This document shows, piece after piece, positions 9,712 through 18,680 of a stretch of DNA of 64,000 bases. Each line of letters opens with the position of its first letter. Position 1 is the first letter of the stretch. The notes beneath the pieces were generated by a model that saw only the letters and a list, made by a program, of their open reading frames with translations, did not search any database and was not told the origin of the DNA. The stretch covers positions 1 through 64,000 of the forward strand of contig CANMCD010000006.1 in the NCBI GenBank assembly GCA_947496185.1, read 5' to 3'. The stretch comes from an uncultured Tenacibaculum sp. (GTDB taxonomy: Bacteria; Bacteroidota; Bacteroidia; Flavobacteriales; Flavobacteriaceae). The translations under genes and the position numbers were made by a program.

Positions 9712-11919
9712 ATGAAAAGACTATTAACTTTATTACTAATTCCGACGTTGTTGTTGGCACAAAAACAACCCAAAATAGGGTTGGTGCTAAGTGGAGGAGG
9801 TGCTAAAGGATTTGCCCATGTAGGGGTTTTAAAAGAAATAGAAAAAGCAGGGCTGCAAATCGATTATATTGGAGGAACAAGTATGGGAGCCATCGTAGGT
9901 GGGCTGTTTGCAGCAGGCTATTCATCCGATCAAATAGAAGAATTTATTATAAAAACGGACTTTACGACCTTACTTCAAGATGAGGTTGATCGAGATCACA
10001 AGTCTTTTTTTATGAAACAATACGGAGAAAAGTATGCCCTTACCTTGCCTATAAGTGATGGAAATATAGGACTACCTTTAGGCTTGTCTAAAGGACAAAA
10101 TGTACTTAATTATTTTACAGAGTTATTAGAGCCCGTTGAAGGAATTGAAGATTTTTCCAAATTGCCCATTCCTTTTTATTGTATGGCTACGGATATAGAA
10201 ACAGGAGAAGAAATAGTATTGGACAAAGGATCGTTGCCTCTAGCCTTAAGAACTAGTGGGTCTTTTCCTACCTTGTTGAACCCTGTTGAAGTGAATGGAA
10301 AGTTGTTGGTAGACGGAGGTGTCGTTAATAATTTTCCTGTAAATATTATGAAAACTAAAGATGTTGATATTATAATTGGGGTTAATGTACAAGGACAATT
10401 ATTAGATAAGGAAAAAATTTCTTCGGTTAGTTCTTTGTTAATTCAGATTATTAACTTCAATATGTATGAAAAATCAGATGAGCAAGCTAAATATTTGGAT
10501 ATAAGTTTACGACCCAATATTTTTGATTATAGTGCCATGTCTTTTGATAAAAAAGAAGAGATACTAAGTGAAGGAAAAATTGCTGCAAAACGCTATAAAA
10601 CAGTTTTTGATAGTTTAGCAAAAAAGCAAAAAAATAAAAAGGAAAGAATTCCAATTAAACTAGAAGACAAAAACTTCTTAGTAGATCGAATTATCATTAA
10701 TGGCAATGAGCATTATACAGATAGTTATGTCTTAGGAAAACTTCAATTGGAAGAAAATGATAGCGTTTCTTATAAAGAAATATCTAAAAAAATTAATGGA
10801 TTAACGGCAACGAAAAATTTTGATAGGGTTGATTATAAATTTGATACTTCTTTTCAGGGAAAGAAGCTAGAATTAACCCTTAAAGAAGGAATGTCCAATG
10901 CCTTTTTACGTTTTGGTGTGCATTATGATTTGCTTTATAAAACAGCAGTATTGTTGAATTATAATGATAAAAAAATATTGAAGCAAAATGATGAACTAAC
11001 CTTTGATTTGGGTATTGGAGACAGAATTCGATATGAGCTAAATTACTTTATAGATAATGGGTTGATCCCTAGTTACGGAGTATCGTCACGATACAATAAT
11101 TTTAGAGGAAAGTTTTTATTTGATGAAAAGCTTTCTCCGAATGAAATAAATATTCGATACTATGATTTTTCCAATGCGTTATATGTGCAAACAACCTTGG
11201 ATAAGAAGTTTGCTTTTGGTTTAGGTATTGAAAACAAAAAAATAAGAATTATTACGGATGACAATGCATTATCCACGAATGGAGAAGAAATAATTATTGA
11301 TAATAGTAATTATATAAATGGCTTTTCTTTTTTAAAATTAGATGCGTACAACAAAAAAAACTATCCTACAGACGGGTATTTTGCCGATTTTGGATTTAAA
11401 TGGTTTATCTGGTCTGATAGAAATACCCGACGTAGTGAATTTAAACAAGGAGCTTCAACTTTTGAACAATTTTCTCAGTTACAAGGGACGCTCGGTTTTG
11501 CAAAAACGTTTTTTAACGACCTTACATTTCAGTATACATCTTCAGCAGGGTACACCTTAGGAGAAATTTCTTCAGATATTTTTGATTTTAGGTTAGGGGG
11601 ATATAATAAAAACTTTATCAACAATTTTGTTACGATGTATGGTTATGAAACGAGTAGTCTGAATAATCAATCGTTTTTAAAGTCTGAATTTATACTACGA
11701 AAGAAAGTGTTTGATAGACATTATGTTACTGGAATAGCTAATTATGCTAGGGTAGAAGATGATATTTTTGCTGAAGGAAAACTATTTGACAATATTAAGT
11801 CTGGATATGCACTTGGTTACGGAATAGAAACGTTTCTTGGCCCTATTGAAATAAAATATAGCTGGTCACCCGATCATTCAGAAAGATTTTGGCTTTTTAA
11901 CCTTGGGTTCTGGTTCTAA
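9712..11919 (+). CDS. Patatin-like phospholipase fused to POTRA/Omp85 barrel (type Vd-like)
   Basis: A signal peptide (MKRLLTLLLIPTLLLAQ) precedes a patatin domain with oxyanion loop SGGGAKGFAHVG, nucleophile elbow GGTSMGA and catalytic Asp in DGGVVNNFP. A POTRA-like segment (about 325-380) and a C-terminal 16-strand-type barrel ending in aromatic Phe follow. The arrangement is that of PlpD/type Vd autotransporters, in which the lipase passes through its own barrel. Many Bacteroidota encode this architecture with the patatin probably facing the periplasm or surface. It starts 5 bp after uvrC, so the two are likely cotranscribed though unrelated in function. Confidence 0.9.
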   Translation: MKRLLTLLLIPTLLLAQKQPKIGLVLSGGGAKGFAHVGVLKEIEKAGLQIDYIGGTSMGAIVGGLFAAGYSSDQIEEFIIKTDFTTLLQDEVDRDHKSFFMKQYGEKYALTLPISDGNIGLPLGLSKGQNVLNYFTELLEPVEGIEDFSKLPIPFYCMATDIETGEEIVLDKGSLPLALRTSGSFPTLLNPVEVNGKLLVDGGVVNNFPVNIMKTKDVDIIIGVNVQGQLLDKEKISSVSSLLIQIINFNMYEKSDEQAKYLDISLRPNIFDYSAMSFDKKEEILSEGKIAAKRYKTVFDSLAKKQKNKKERIPIKLEDKNFLVDRIIINGNEHYTDSYVLGKLQLEENDSVSYKEISKKINGLTATKNFDRVDYKFDTSFQGKKLELTLKEGMSNAFLRFGVHYDLLYKTAVLLNYNDKKILKQNDELTFDLGIGDRIRYELNYFIDNGLIPSYGVSSRYNNFRGKFLFDEKLSPNEINIRYYDFSNALYVQTTLDKKFAFGLGIENKKIRIITDDNALSTNGEEIIIDNSNYINGFSFLKLDAYNKKNYPTDGYFADFGFKWFIWSDRNTRRSEFKQGASTFEQFSQLQGTLGFAKTFFNDLTFQYTSSAGYTLGEISSDIFDFRLGGYNKNFINNFVTMYGYETSSLNNQSFLKSEFILRKKVFDRHYVTGIANYARVEDDIFAEGKLFDNIKSGYALGYGIETFLGPIEIKYSWSPDHSERFWLFNLGFWF

Positions 11920-11990
11920 TACGATCCATATGCGAAATTTTTATGCACTGATAGTATAATTATAGTGATAAATTTTTGTAGAAAAATGCC

Positions 11991-13031
11991 TTAAATGGCT
12001 TTTTTCAATGTAAAAGAAAATTCAGAACCGTTGCCATACGTGCTTTTTGCTACAATGGTTTCTCCATGGGCTTCGATAATATGTTTTACAATAGACAATC
12101 CCAGTCCAGATCCACCTTGTTCTCTTGATCGGCTTTGATCAACACGATAAAAACGTTCAAATAATCTTGATAAATGTTCTTGTTTTATGCCTTCGCCATC
12201 GTCAATTACACGGATCATAAATTTTGAAGAGCTATGACTCGCAATTCCTACAGAAGTGATTCCACCAACTTTTCCGTATTTAATAGAGTTTACCACCAAA
12301 TTAATCAAAACTTGCTCAATACGTTCAATGTCACCTTTTACAAAAAAAGGAAACTCATAAACCTTGTCAAAAGTTAGCTTTATGTTTCTTTTTTTAGCCT
12401 TCATTTCAAAGAGATCAAACACATTTTGAATTAATTCTAAGATGTTAAAGGTTTCCATATTCATACGCATTCCCTCAGTTTCGAGTTTGGCAATCATATC
12501 TAAATCTTTAATGATAGAAGTCAAGCGCTCTACTCCTTTGTTGGCACGTTCTAGGTATTTTGTTCGAATTTCTTTATCATTGGCTGCTCCTTCGATAAGT
12601 GTTAGAATGTATCCTTGAACTGTAAAAAGCGGTGTTTTTAATTCGTGGGCTACATTTCCTAAGAAATCCCTTCTAAAGGAGTCTCTTTGATTTAGATTGG
12701 CTATTTCCTCGCTTTTCTCTTCGACAAATTCTTGAACCGTTTTTGTCAAAGACTCAACATCGGTAGTTACTTTCTTTCTTTTTAAATCCTTCACATTCAA
12801 AATAGCAATGTCTTCGTACAGTTTTTTGATGCGCTGATAAATAAAATGCTCTGCCCGATATTGAATAATGAAAAAAGAAATCACAAACAAAATAATTCCG
12901 AAAATAAGCACAGAAATAAATCCTAATGATTTGAATAATAATAAGTAGGATATAATGGCAAAAGTGATGGATATAATGGTCAAATATAAGGCTGACCAAA
13001 GCGCATATTTATATGTTTTTTTGACTCTCAA
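11991..13031 (-). CDS. Sensor histidine kinase, PhoR-like
   Basis: Two N-terminal transmembrane helices (about residues 10-32 and 38-56) with almost no periplasmic loop precede a dimerisation domain. The phosphoacceptor is His129 in FLGNVAHELKTPLFT. An HATPase domain follows with N box LINLVVNSIKYG, G1 DDGEGI, F box RLFERFYRVDQ and G2 GGSGLGLSIV. It lies 89 bp downstream of an OmpR/PhoB-type regulator on the same strand and is its obvious partner. The tiny sensor loop suggests input from within the membrane or from a partner such as Pst/PhoU. The signal is not shown by sequence. Confidence 0.9.
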   Translation of the reverse strand: MRVKKTYKYALWSALYLTIISITFAIISYLLLFKSLGFISVLIFGIILFVISFFIIQYRAEHFIYQRIKKLYEDIAILNVKDLKRKKVTTDVESLTKTVQEFVEEKSEEIANLNQRDSFRRDFLGNVAHELKTPLFTVQGYILTLIEGAANDKEIRTKYLERANKGVERLTSIIKDLDMIAKLETEGMRMNMETFNILELIQNVFDLFEMKAKKRNIKLTFDKVYEFPFFVKGDIERIEQVLINLVVNSIKYGKVGGITSVGIASHSSSKFMIRVIDDGEGIKQEHLSRLFERFYRVDQSRSREQGGSGLGLSIVKHIIEAHGETIVAKSTYGNGSEFSFTLKKAI

Positions 13032-13120
13032 AAGAAGTGGTTTTGAGTTATTAATTGACGCCTAATACTAAATGTCTTTACATAAGAAACAAAGGGTACA
13101 AAAGTTATTGAAAACAACAA

Positions 13121-13819
13121 TTAGTTATCAGGAGTTTCTAATACAAACTTATAACCAACCCCTTTTACCGTTTTAAAATAATTGTCGCCTATTTTTTCAC
13201 GTAGTTTTCTGATATGAACATCAATCGTTCTTCCGCCAACGACAACTTCATTACCCCAAACACTATCTAAAATAACCTCACGTTTAAAAACTTTTCCTGG
13301 TTTTGAGGTTAATAAAGAGAAAAGTTCGAATTCTTTTCTAGGTAAAGAAATTTTTTGCTCTCCCTTGAAAACAACATATTCATCCCTATTGATGACAATA
13401 TCTCCTACTTTGGTGGTACCGTCTGTTTTTTCTTCCGTTTTTAACCTTCTTAAAAGCGACTTTACCTTGCTTACCAAAACTTTTGGTTTTACAGGTTTGG
13501 TAATATAATCATCTGCACCTGCATCAAACCCTGCTACTTGTGAATAATCTTCGCCTCTGGCTGTCAAAAAAGAAATAATTACATCTTCTAAAGATTTGAT
13601 ACTTCTAATTTTTTCACAGGCTTCGATACCGTCCATTTCGGGCATCATGATATCCAATAAAATTAAATGAGGATTTATCTTGGTTGCCGTTTTTACAGCC
13701 TCTACACCATTGTTTGCGGTAAAAACTTGATATCCTTCAGATTTTAAGTTGTAGCCTACAATTTCTAAAATATCGGGCTCATCATCCACCAATAAGATCT
13801 TAATATCGTTGGTATTCAT
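13121..13819 (-). CDS. Response regulator, OmpR/PhoB family
   Basis: The start is taken at 13819 (MNTNDIKILLVDDE). A longer in-frame start at 13864 would run into the presumed promoter. The receiver domain has acidic pair Asp12/13, phosphoacceptor Asp56 in LILLDIMMPEMDG and the conserved Lys in ITKPVKP. A winged-helix effector domain ends in VVGGRTIDVHIRKLREKIG and VKGVGYKFV. The 232 residues match PhoB. The kinase gene lies directly downstream. PhoB assignment by sequence is reasonable but not proven. Confidence 0.92.
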   Translation of the reverse strand: MNTNDIKILLVDDEPDILEIVGYNLKSEGYQVFTANNGVEAVKTATKINPHLILLDIMMPEMDGIEACEKIRSIKSLEDVIISFLTARGEDYSQVAGFDAGADDYITKPVKPKVLVSKVKSLLRRLKTEEKTDGTTKVGDIVINRDEYVVFKGEQKISLPRKEFELFSLLTSKPGKVFKREVILDSVWGNEVVVGGRTIDVHIRKLREKIGDNYFKTVKGVGYKFVLETPDN

Positions 13820-13843
13820 ACTATGATTTTTAACTAAAACACT

Positions 13844-13851
13844 CAAATGTA
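13844..13851 (-). promoter_or_regulatory. -7 box for the response regulator gene
   Basis: Minus-strand TACATTTG fits the Bacteroidota -7 consensus TAnnTTTG and sits 24 bp upstream of the chosen ATG. No good -33 TTG was found at the expected spacing. Confidence 0.4.
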
Positions 13852-13864
13852 ACGATAAATTCAT

Positions 13865-14427
13865 AAACTGACTTCATCGAAGTTGAATTATGCAGGTCAA
13901 CTTTGTTTTTAGGAGCGTGCATAGTTATTCCTTTAGCTGGTTTTTGCTATTTCTTAAGGGGTAATCCGTTACGGTTTTTTTATCATAAACTTTCGTTATC
14001 ATTTCAAATCACAACGATTATAAACACTGGGGTTTTATGCTAAAAACTTTGTCTTTTAATTGGTGTTAAAATCAAAAAACTAAAGTATATTTACCCTTGA
14101 ACCCGAATTGTATATTAAAAAAGTATGATTGTTTGATATTGCTTGAAAATTAGATTTTTTTTGCTGCGTTTTTTTATGATAACCATAGTAGTGATGCTAA
14201 AATTAAGAAAACGGTTGATTTTATTACACGATCAAACTTTACAACAAAGATTTAGTACATAATTTTGGGTAAACAATGATGAATTGTACTTGTTTGTTAT
14301 TGAAATGATGATTGAGTAAAGGAAATTGCTTTTTAGTGCTTCCTATTGATTAAAAGAGAAATTGTTTGCCAAGCAATCATTTTAAATAGGCAAGTACCTA
14401 ACCCTTAGTAAGCATTTTATCAACCAA
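13865..14427. other. 563-bp intergenic region without a gene
   Basis: No credible reading frame was seen. A consensus -7 box TAATTTTG lies at 14260-14267 on the plus strand, which would give the downstream XRE gene a leader of about 150 nt. A near-palindrome lies at 14361-14377. Nothing else was recognised. Confidence 0.5.
14361..14377. promoter_or_regulatory. Near-palindromic site upstream of XRE regulator
   Basis: ATTGTTTGCCAAGCAAT has two 8-nt arms with one mismatch around a central C, 51 bp before the XRE-family gene. XRE repressors commonly bind such sites in their own leaders. Autoregulation is an inference; an RNA hairpin is the alternative. Confidence 0.35.
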
Positions 14428-14784
14428 ATGAATATAAGAAAATTTCGTAAAGACTACTGCAAAACCCAACAAGAGATTTCAGACGACTTAGGAGTAAGTT
14501 TAAAAACCTATCAAAATTATGAAAGAGGATTGGTAACCATTCCGAATAAACAATTAGAACGATTAGCCGAATATTTTAAGGTAAGTATCGCGGATTTATT
14601 TGCTGATGCAGCATCCGAAAAAAACACCATCAATTTGAATAATGTTGAGGTAGATGTTATTGCCAATTATATTGTGGATAACTGGGATAAATTGATGGTG
14701 AATAAATTGTTTTCTGCCAACTTTAGGGCTCAGGCTGGAGAATGGGTTTTAAAAATTAAAAAGGATATTGAGGGAATTAAGTAG
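14428..14784 (+). CDS. XRE-family helix-turn-helix transcriptional regulator
   Basis: An N-terminal HTH of about 60 residues (KTQQEISDDLGVSLKTYQNYERG, split as helix 2 and recognition helix) is followed by LAEYFKVSIADLF. The ~55-residue C-terminal part has no recognised fold. The gene converges on a small minus-strand cassette and overlaps its last gene by 8 bp. Targets are unknown; the near-palindrome in its leader is a candidate operator. Confidence 0.85.
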   Translation: MNIRKFRKDYCKTQQEISDDLGVSLKTYQNYERGLVTIPNKQLERLAEYFKVSIADLFADAASEKNTINLNNVEVDVIANYIVDNWDKLMVNKLFSANFRAQAGEWVLKIKKDIEGIK

Positions 14785-14971
14785 TGGTATAAATTACCCT
14801 ATTATACAACTCGAAAAATTCTTCAATCTTTAGAGGAGTGACGTACGCTATCACTTCCTCTCTTTTTTTTTTAGCTAGTTTTTCTGCTTCTTCTAGTTCT
14901 TCTAAGATTAGTTTTTTACATTTATCGCTAAGCAATTTGCTTGTTAGGATTTTTTCCTTTTTGATTTTCAT
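14777..14971 (-). CDS. Small highly charged protein, function unknown
   Basis: 64 residues, very rich in Lys and Glu in the first two thirds (ILEELEEAEKLAKKKREE), predicted helical and possibly coiled coil, with no membrane segment. It starts 2 bp after the four-helix membrane protein gene and is probably its operon partner. No family was recognised. Confidence 0.55.
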   Translation of the reverse strand: MKIKKEKILTSKLLSDKCKKLILEELEEAEKLAKKKREEVIAYVTPLKIEEFFELYNRVIYTTT

Positions 14972-14973
14972 GA

Positions 14974-15753
14974 TTATTCGATATTTGTAGCTTTGGTTAC
15001 TAATTCTAATCTTCTTCTTTTATATGTCATTTTCTTTTCTTCTTTGATATAATTCTCCTCCTCTGCTTCTTCAAAAATAAATGAAAACATTTCTCTTACC
15101 AGTCCTGTAAGCTTCATTCGAAAGAGACTAACGTATTTCATATAATAAACAAATGAAATGGAGAATAAGAGGCTAACAAAAAGAATGATATACATATAAA
15201 ACTTAAGAGGATAGTCTTGATAATTCCAAAAGCACCATACGATTAGGTAAAAAGAAATGGTATATAGAATTATTTGCAATATGTTTAAGGCTTTTTGTAG
15301 ACTTTTATCCTGATTTTTGACTAAGAAAATTAAATAACTAATAATCATTGAAAATAGTAAATAAGGAAGCCTTGTCCCCATAGCTAACAAGAAGGCTCTT
15401 GGTGTTTTCCATGTAAAAAAAGTATGTTTATTTGCTATTTGTTTTACAGTTAGATGATATTCTTTTTCAACTTTAGCCAATTTTTTAATTAAAAGATCAT
15501 TCTTTACAATGTAGTCTTCTGCTGAAATAATTTTATTGTCATACATTGACCTGTTGTCTTTTATTTCTTGATTTACAGGAGCAACTAATTCAGAGTATTT
15601 TTCTTTTTTTTCACTTTCTATTTTAGGATTTTTTTTATTAAAAAAAATGTGAATAAAAGGAGCTATAAGTATGGATAAAGCCCCTATTAATAAAATTAAA
15701 TAAGACGGTTTTAAATTTAAGTTATTCGTATCTATCTTGCTCGTTGAGTTCAT
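14974..15753 (-). CDS. Four-helix integral membrane protein, function unknown
   Basis: 259 residues. One hydrophobic helix lies at about 18-38, then a charged, probably coiled segment of ~75 residues, then three helices between about 118 and 210, and a Lys/Glu-rich tail. No catalytic motif was recognised. The first 32 bp overlap the end of the small lipoprotein gene, and the charged 64-residue gene follows after 2 bp, so the three form one cassette. Confidence 0.7.
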   Translation of the reverse strand: MNSTSKIDTNNLNLKPSYLILLIGALSILIAPFIHIFFNKKNPKIESEKKEKYSELVAPVNQEIKDNRSMYDNKIISAEDYIVKNDLLIKKLAKVEKEYHLTVKQIANKHTFFTWKTPRAFLLAMGTRLPYLLFSMIISYLIFLVKNQDKSLQKALNILQIILYTISFYLIVWCFWNYQDYPLKFYMYIILFVSLLFSISFVYYMKYVSLFRMKLTGLVREMFSFIFEEAEEENYIKEEKKMTYKRRRLELVTKATNIE

Positions 15754-15898
15754 CTTTATCTTGTAAAAATTTTTCTACCTCTGGCACTTTTTGTACTTCT
15801 TTAAGTTTTGCTTCGTCTAAAGAAGTATCTGTACAACTAGATAGGGTGGTTACTATAATTACTAATACTATTGCGAAAACTGATACTGTTTTATTCAT
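15722..15898 (-). CDS. Small lipoprotein (58 aa)
   Basis: Starts MNKTVSVFAIV at 15898. A Lys-plus-hydrophobic signal ends in a lipobox TLSSC with the lipidated Cys at residue 22. The mature part of 36 residues is acidic and polar (DEAKLKEVQKVPEVEKF). It overlaps the start of the membrane-protein gene by 32 bp in another frame, which suggests translational coupling. It is short, but the signal peptide and coupling make it credible. Function unknown. Confidence 0.65.
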   Translation of the reverse strand: MNKTVSVFAIVLVIIVTTLSSCTDTSLDEAKLKEVQKVPEVEKFLQDKDELNEQDRYE

Positions 15899-16142
15899 TT
15901 TATATGTGTTTTTTAAATTAGTTAAACAAATATATCAGTTAAGCAAATAGGTTTGACAATTATATAAAATATTTGTAAAAATTCGTATAAGGGTTACTAC
16001 CCTAATTTTTTTAGTAAAAACCCTGATGGAAAAACGGTAAAAAAGTAACAAACTTTCTTTTTATAATGGGGTTTTTCGTTTTTTGATAAAAAATTAGGTA
16101 CAATGTAAGTGCTTTTAAAATGATTGATTTTTATGATTTCTG

Positions 16143-16346
16143 CTAGTAGCAAGGTTTTTCCGTAAAAAAGTGATGAGTTTTTGGAGAGGTTTTCTTAAAG
16201 TGTCGAAGGGTCATTTTAATATTAGCAATGTGTAAAAAAGTAATCAGGATGGGAGATAAACCGAAAAAACCCTTATATGACATAAGGGTATTAATTTTGA
16301 GGAAATTTGTAAGGTAAGTATAAATTAATATAGGTTTCTTATTCAT
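16143..16346 (-). CDS. Doubtful 67-aa reading frame
   Basis: Its ATG overlaps the TAA of the preceding lipoprotein gene by 1 nt (TAATG), an arrangement that can allow reinitiation. The product mixes hydrophobic and basic residues and ends HFFTEKPCY. No family, signal or domain was recognised. It may be chance. Confidence 0.2.
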   Translation of the reverse strand: MNKKPILIYTYLTNFLKINTLMSYKGFFGLSPILITFLHIANIKMTLRHFKKTSPKTHHFFTEKPCY

Positions 16347-16771
16347 TATTTTGGATCAATTAACTTAAAAAGCACGGGGACGGTTTTGATCTCGTACAAA
16401 TCTTTCCCACTAGTATCTTTTCCCTTCCAAAAATGAAATACATAATCCTTTTTTTGTAATACGTTAATCGGTATTTTTAATTCCTTCTTGATAATTTGTT
16501 GGCTACAACTTGTATTGGTAATCTTTTCTAAAGATCTGACAGCTAAATACCTAATCGTGTCTACTTGTTGGTAATATAGACTATGGTATTGATGACAAGC
16601 ATTGGGTAAGGAATACGTTATTGTGATGGTGTCTTTTGTGTTGAACGTAAAGTTTTTAGGCGTTGATGATTCGTCAATAGGAAGTAATCGTATTGCTTGT
16701 TGGGTGTCGCCATCTAAGGAACACGAAATAAAATAAATAAGAAAGCCAGATAATAGGTATAATTTTTTCAT
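16346..16771 (-). CDS. Lipoprotein, function unknown
   Basis: 141 residues with a short signal peptide ending in lipobox YFISC (Cys17). The mature part is predicted mostly beta and contains two further cysteines (NACHQYHS and NTSCSQ) that could pair in the periplasm. It lies 12 bp downstream of the barrel-tailed protein of the ECF sigma operon and is probably its third member. No known family was recognised. Confidence 0.75.
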   Translation of the reverse strand: MKKLYLLSGFLIYFISCSLDGDTQQAIRLLPIDESSTPKNFTFNTKDTITITYSLPNACHQYHSLYYQQVDTIRYLAVRSLEKITNTSCSQQIIKKELKIPINVLQKKDYVFHFWKGKDTSGKDLYEIKTVPVLFKLIDPK

Positions 16772-16783
16772 AATAGGTTGTTT

Positions 16784-18070
16784 TTAAAATTGATAAATAA
16801 TTCCCGAATGAATTCCTAAAGAGAAGGGTTTAAAATCCGTTGAATTTTCTGTAAAGGTGTGTAATGACACTTTGCACATGGGGTTAATAGAGAGTTTAAA
16901 ATTTTTATAGAGTTGATATTGAATGTCTAATCCGAGGTTTCCACTAAAATTGATGCGATTAAGATTGTTGGCTTTACCAAGGGTTGTTACTTGATTTTCG
17001 GATGAAAGTATGATTTCGTTTTGTTGTAAAAAAAGTGAGCTAAAACCTGTGATGATTTTTGAACTTATTTTTTTTGTCTCCACAAGTGTATATCCAATTT
17101 CAATGGGAATTTCAATATAGCTATACCTTTGCGAAAGGCTAGCGTCTCTAGTACTAACCTTTGCGGCATTTAATGAGGATACATCACATGTGGCTAACGG
17201 AGAACTTAACATAAAGTCTGCTTCTGTGTTTACATCGATATTTTTAAGCTGTATGCTTTTAACATCTTCCAAAACAGACAACCCTTGTTTTGCATAGGCT
17301 ATTTTTTGCATAAAAACTCCTGATTGTAGTGTCCATTTTTTATTGACGGCAAAGGCTACTTTTACGCCATACGAAAAGGTGTATTCTCCTTGTGTTTTTG
17401 TCGCGGCAAGGCTTTCGTCAATAGGGGATGTATTGGTTAGAGAGTTGTTTTGTGACATGACTACCACAGGAGATACCTCCCATTTTTTTTCGGCAAGTAT
17501 AGGGTCGGTGGAGATCTTTGTTTTTGGAAAAAAGGGAAGATTACCCTTTTTTTCACTTGGTTTAGTCGGTGGATTTATATGTACATTATTGTGTTCTTTG
17601 CTATAAGAAAAATTCTTTTTCATAACGATTTTTGGGCCAGACAAAACCCTTCTATCCGACGGGTAGAGAAAACTTTCAGTACTTGCTAGAAGTGGTTTTT
17701 GAATGTTTTCATAACGTGTTTTTTTTATGTCACTCTTATTTTGAGGGGAAATTGGGATCGTTTTTTTTACAGGTTTTTTTTTCGCGATGGCGATTGTCGT
17801 TTTTTCTACTTCAATGGGGGTAGAAGTTGGGGAAGTGATTTTGTTATTTGTGGGGTGTGATTCTTGGTTCTCAGAAGATGTTCTAATCAAAGTAATTGCT
17901 AAAAGTAACGAGGCAGCCAAGCCATTAAACCACCACCATATAGGACGTTTTTTTTGCTCCTTTTTCTGAAGTTTCGCTTCAAGAGAATTCCATACTTCAA
18001 GTGAAGGACTTTTTTCTAGCCCCTCAAGTTTTTCTTGAAAAAGATGATCTATGTTTTTTTTAGTACTCAT
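16784..18070 (-). CDS. ECF-operon membrane protein with C-terminal outer-membrane beta-barrel-like domain
   Basis: 428 residues. An N-terminal cytoplasmic-type segment of ~45 residues (DHLFQEKLEGLEKSPSLEVW) is followed by one transmembrane helix (about 46-64, WWWFNGLAASLLLAITLI). A low-complexity Pro/Ser/Thr/Lys linker comes next, and from about residue 225 a beta-rich domain like the small outer-membrane barrels (SYGVKVAFAVNKKWTLQSGV, ending IYQF). The head resembles a short anti-sigma region. The ATG directly abuts the TAA of the sigma gene (TAAATG), so translation is coupled. It may link envelope state to sigma activity; this is inferred from layout. Confidence 0.75.
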   Translation of the reverse strand: MSTKKNIDHLFQEKLEGLEKSPSLEVWNSLEAKLQKKEQKKRPIWWWFNGLAASLLLAITLIRTSSENQESHPTNNKITSPTSTPIEVEKTTIAIAKKKPVKKTIPISPQNKSDIKKTRYENIQKPLLASTESFLYPSDRRVLSGPKIVMKKNFSYSKEHNNVHINPPTKPSEKKGNLPFFPKTKISTDPILAEKKWEVSPVVVMSQNNSLTNTSPIDESLAATKTQGEYTFSYGVKVAFAVNKKWTLQSGVFMQKIAYAKQGLSVLEDVKSIQLKNIDVNTEADFMLSSPLATCDVSSLNAAKVSTRDASLSQRYSYIEIPIEIGYTLVETKKISSKIITGFSSLFLQQNEIILSSENQVTTLGKANNLNRINFSGNLGLDIQYQLYKNFKLSINPMCKVSLHTFTENSTDFKPFSLGIHSGIIYQF

Positions 18071-18610
18071 TTAGGCTTTTTTTTTTGCTTTTCTATGGAC
18101 TTCTATTTTTTGCTTTAAAGCCAACCTTGCTCTTGATAAATTTGATTTAGAAGTGCCTTCTGATATATGTAACATTTGGGCGATTTCTTTATGAGAAAAT
18201 TTGTCTAACACATATAGGTTAAATACCAACCGATATTTATCGGGTAATTGTTGAATGCATTCTAGTAAAAAATCTACTGTAACGCTTTCATCTTCATAGG
18301 TCATAATAGCCACATCTTCAACAGGCTCTTCTCTGATGAGTTGTAGCGGAAACTTTTGTCTATATTTTTGAAGGGCAGTATTTATGACAATTCGTTTCAT
18401 CCACCCTTCAAAAGACCCTTTGCCATTGTATTGTTTGATTTTTTTAAAAACCTGTAGAAAGCTATCTTGTAAAACATCTTGTGCATCCTCATAGTTTTCG
18501 GCATACTTCAGGCATAGACCAAAAAGGGTACTTGCATAAAGTTGGTATACTTTTGCTTGGGCCTTTAATTGGTTTTGTTGGCACTGTTGTATGAGGGTGT
18601 TTAAGTTGAT
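18071..18610 (-). CDS. ECF RNA polymerase sigma factor (probable ATC start)
   Basis: Both conserved regions are present. Region 2 includes EDAQDVLQDSFLQVFKKI and GSFEGWMKRIVINTAL; region 4 includes LPDKYRLVFNLYVLDKFSHKE and an HTH (IAQMLHISEGTSKSNLSRAR). The in-frame stop is at 18638-18640, and between it and region 2 there is no ATG, GTG or TTG. The ATC at 18608-18610 begins INLNTLIQQC, which lines up with the usual MNL-type N-terminus of such sigma factors, after an A-rich leader. The only ATG, at 18400, would remove all of region 2. TAA abuts the ATG of the next gene. Confidence 0.8.
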   Translation of the reverse strand: MNLNTLIQQCQQNQLKAQAKVYQLYASTLFGLCLKYAENYEDAQDVLQDSFLQVFKKIKQYNGKGSFEGWMKRIVINTALQKYRQKFPLQLIREEPVEDVAIMTYEDESVTVDFLLECIQQLPDKYRLVFNLYVLDKFSHKEIAQMLHISEGTSKSNLSRARLALKQKIEVHRKAKKKA

Positions 18611-18680
18611 AGTTTTCTTATTTGATTGTATGGTTATTTATTGGTTTTCAATATAAAAGGGAGTATGGGTACATACATAT

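Noticed and set aside
18071-18400. Short 109-residue sigma fragment starting at the ATG at 18400
   Set aside because: The frame continues upstream through a perfect sigma region 2; the ATG lies in the middle of GWMKRIV, so the short form would not be functional.
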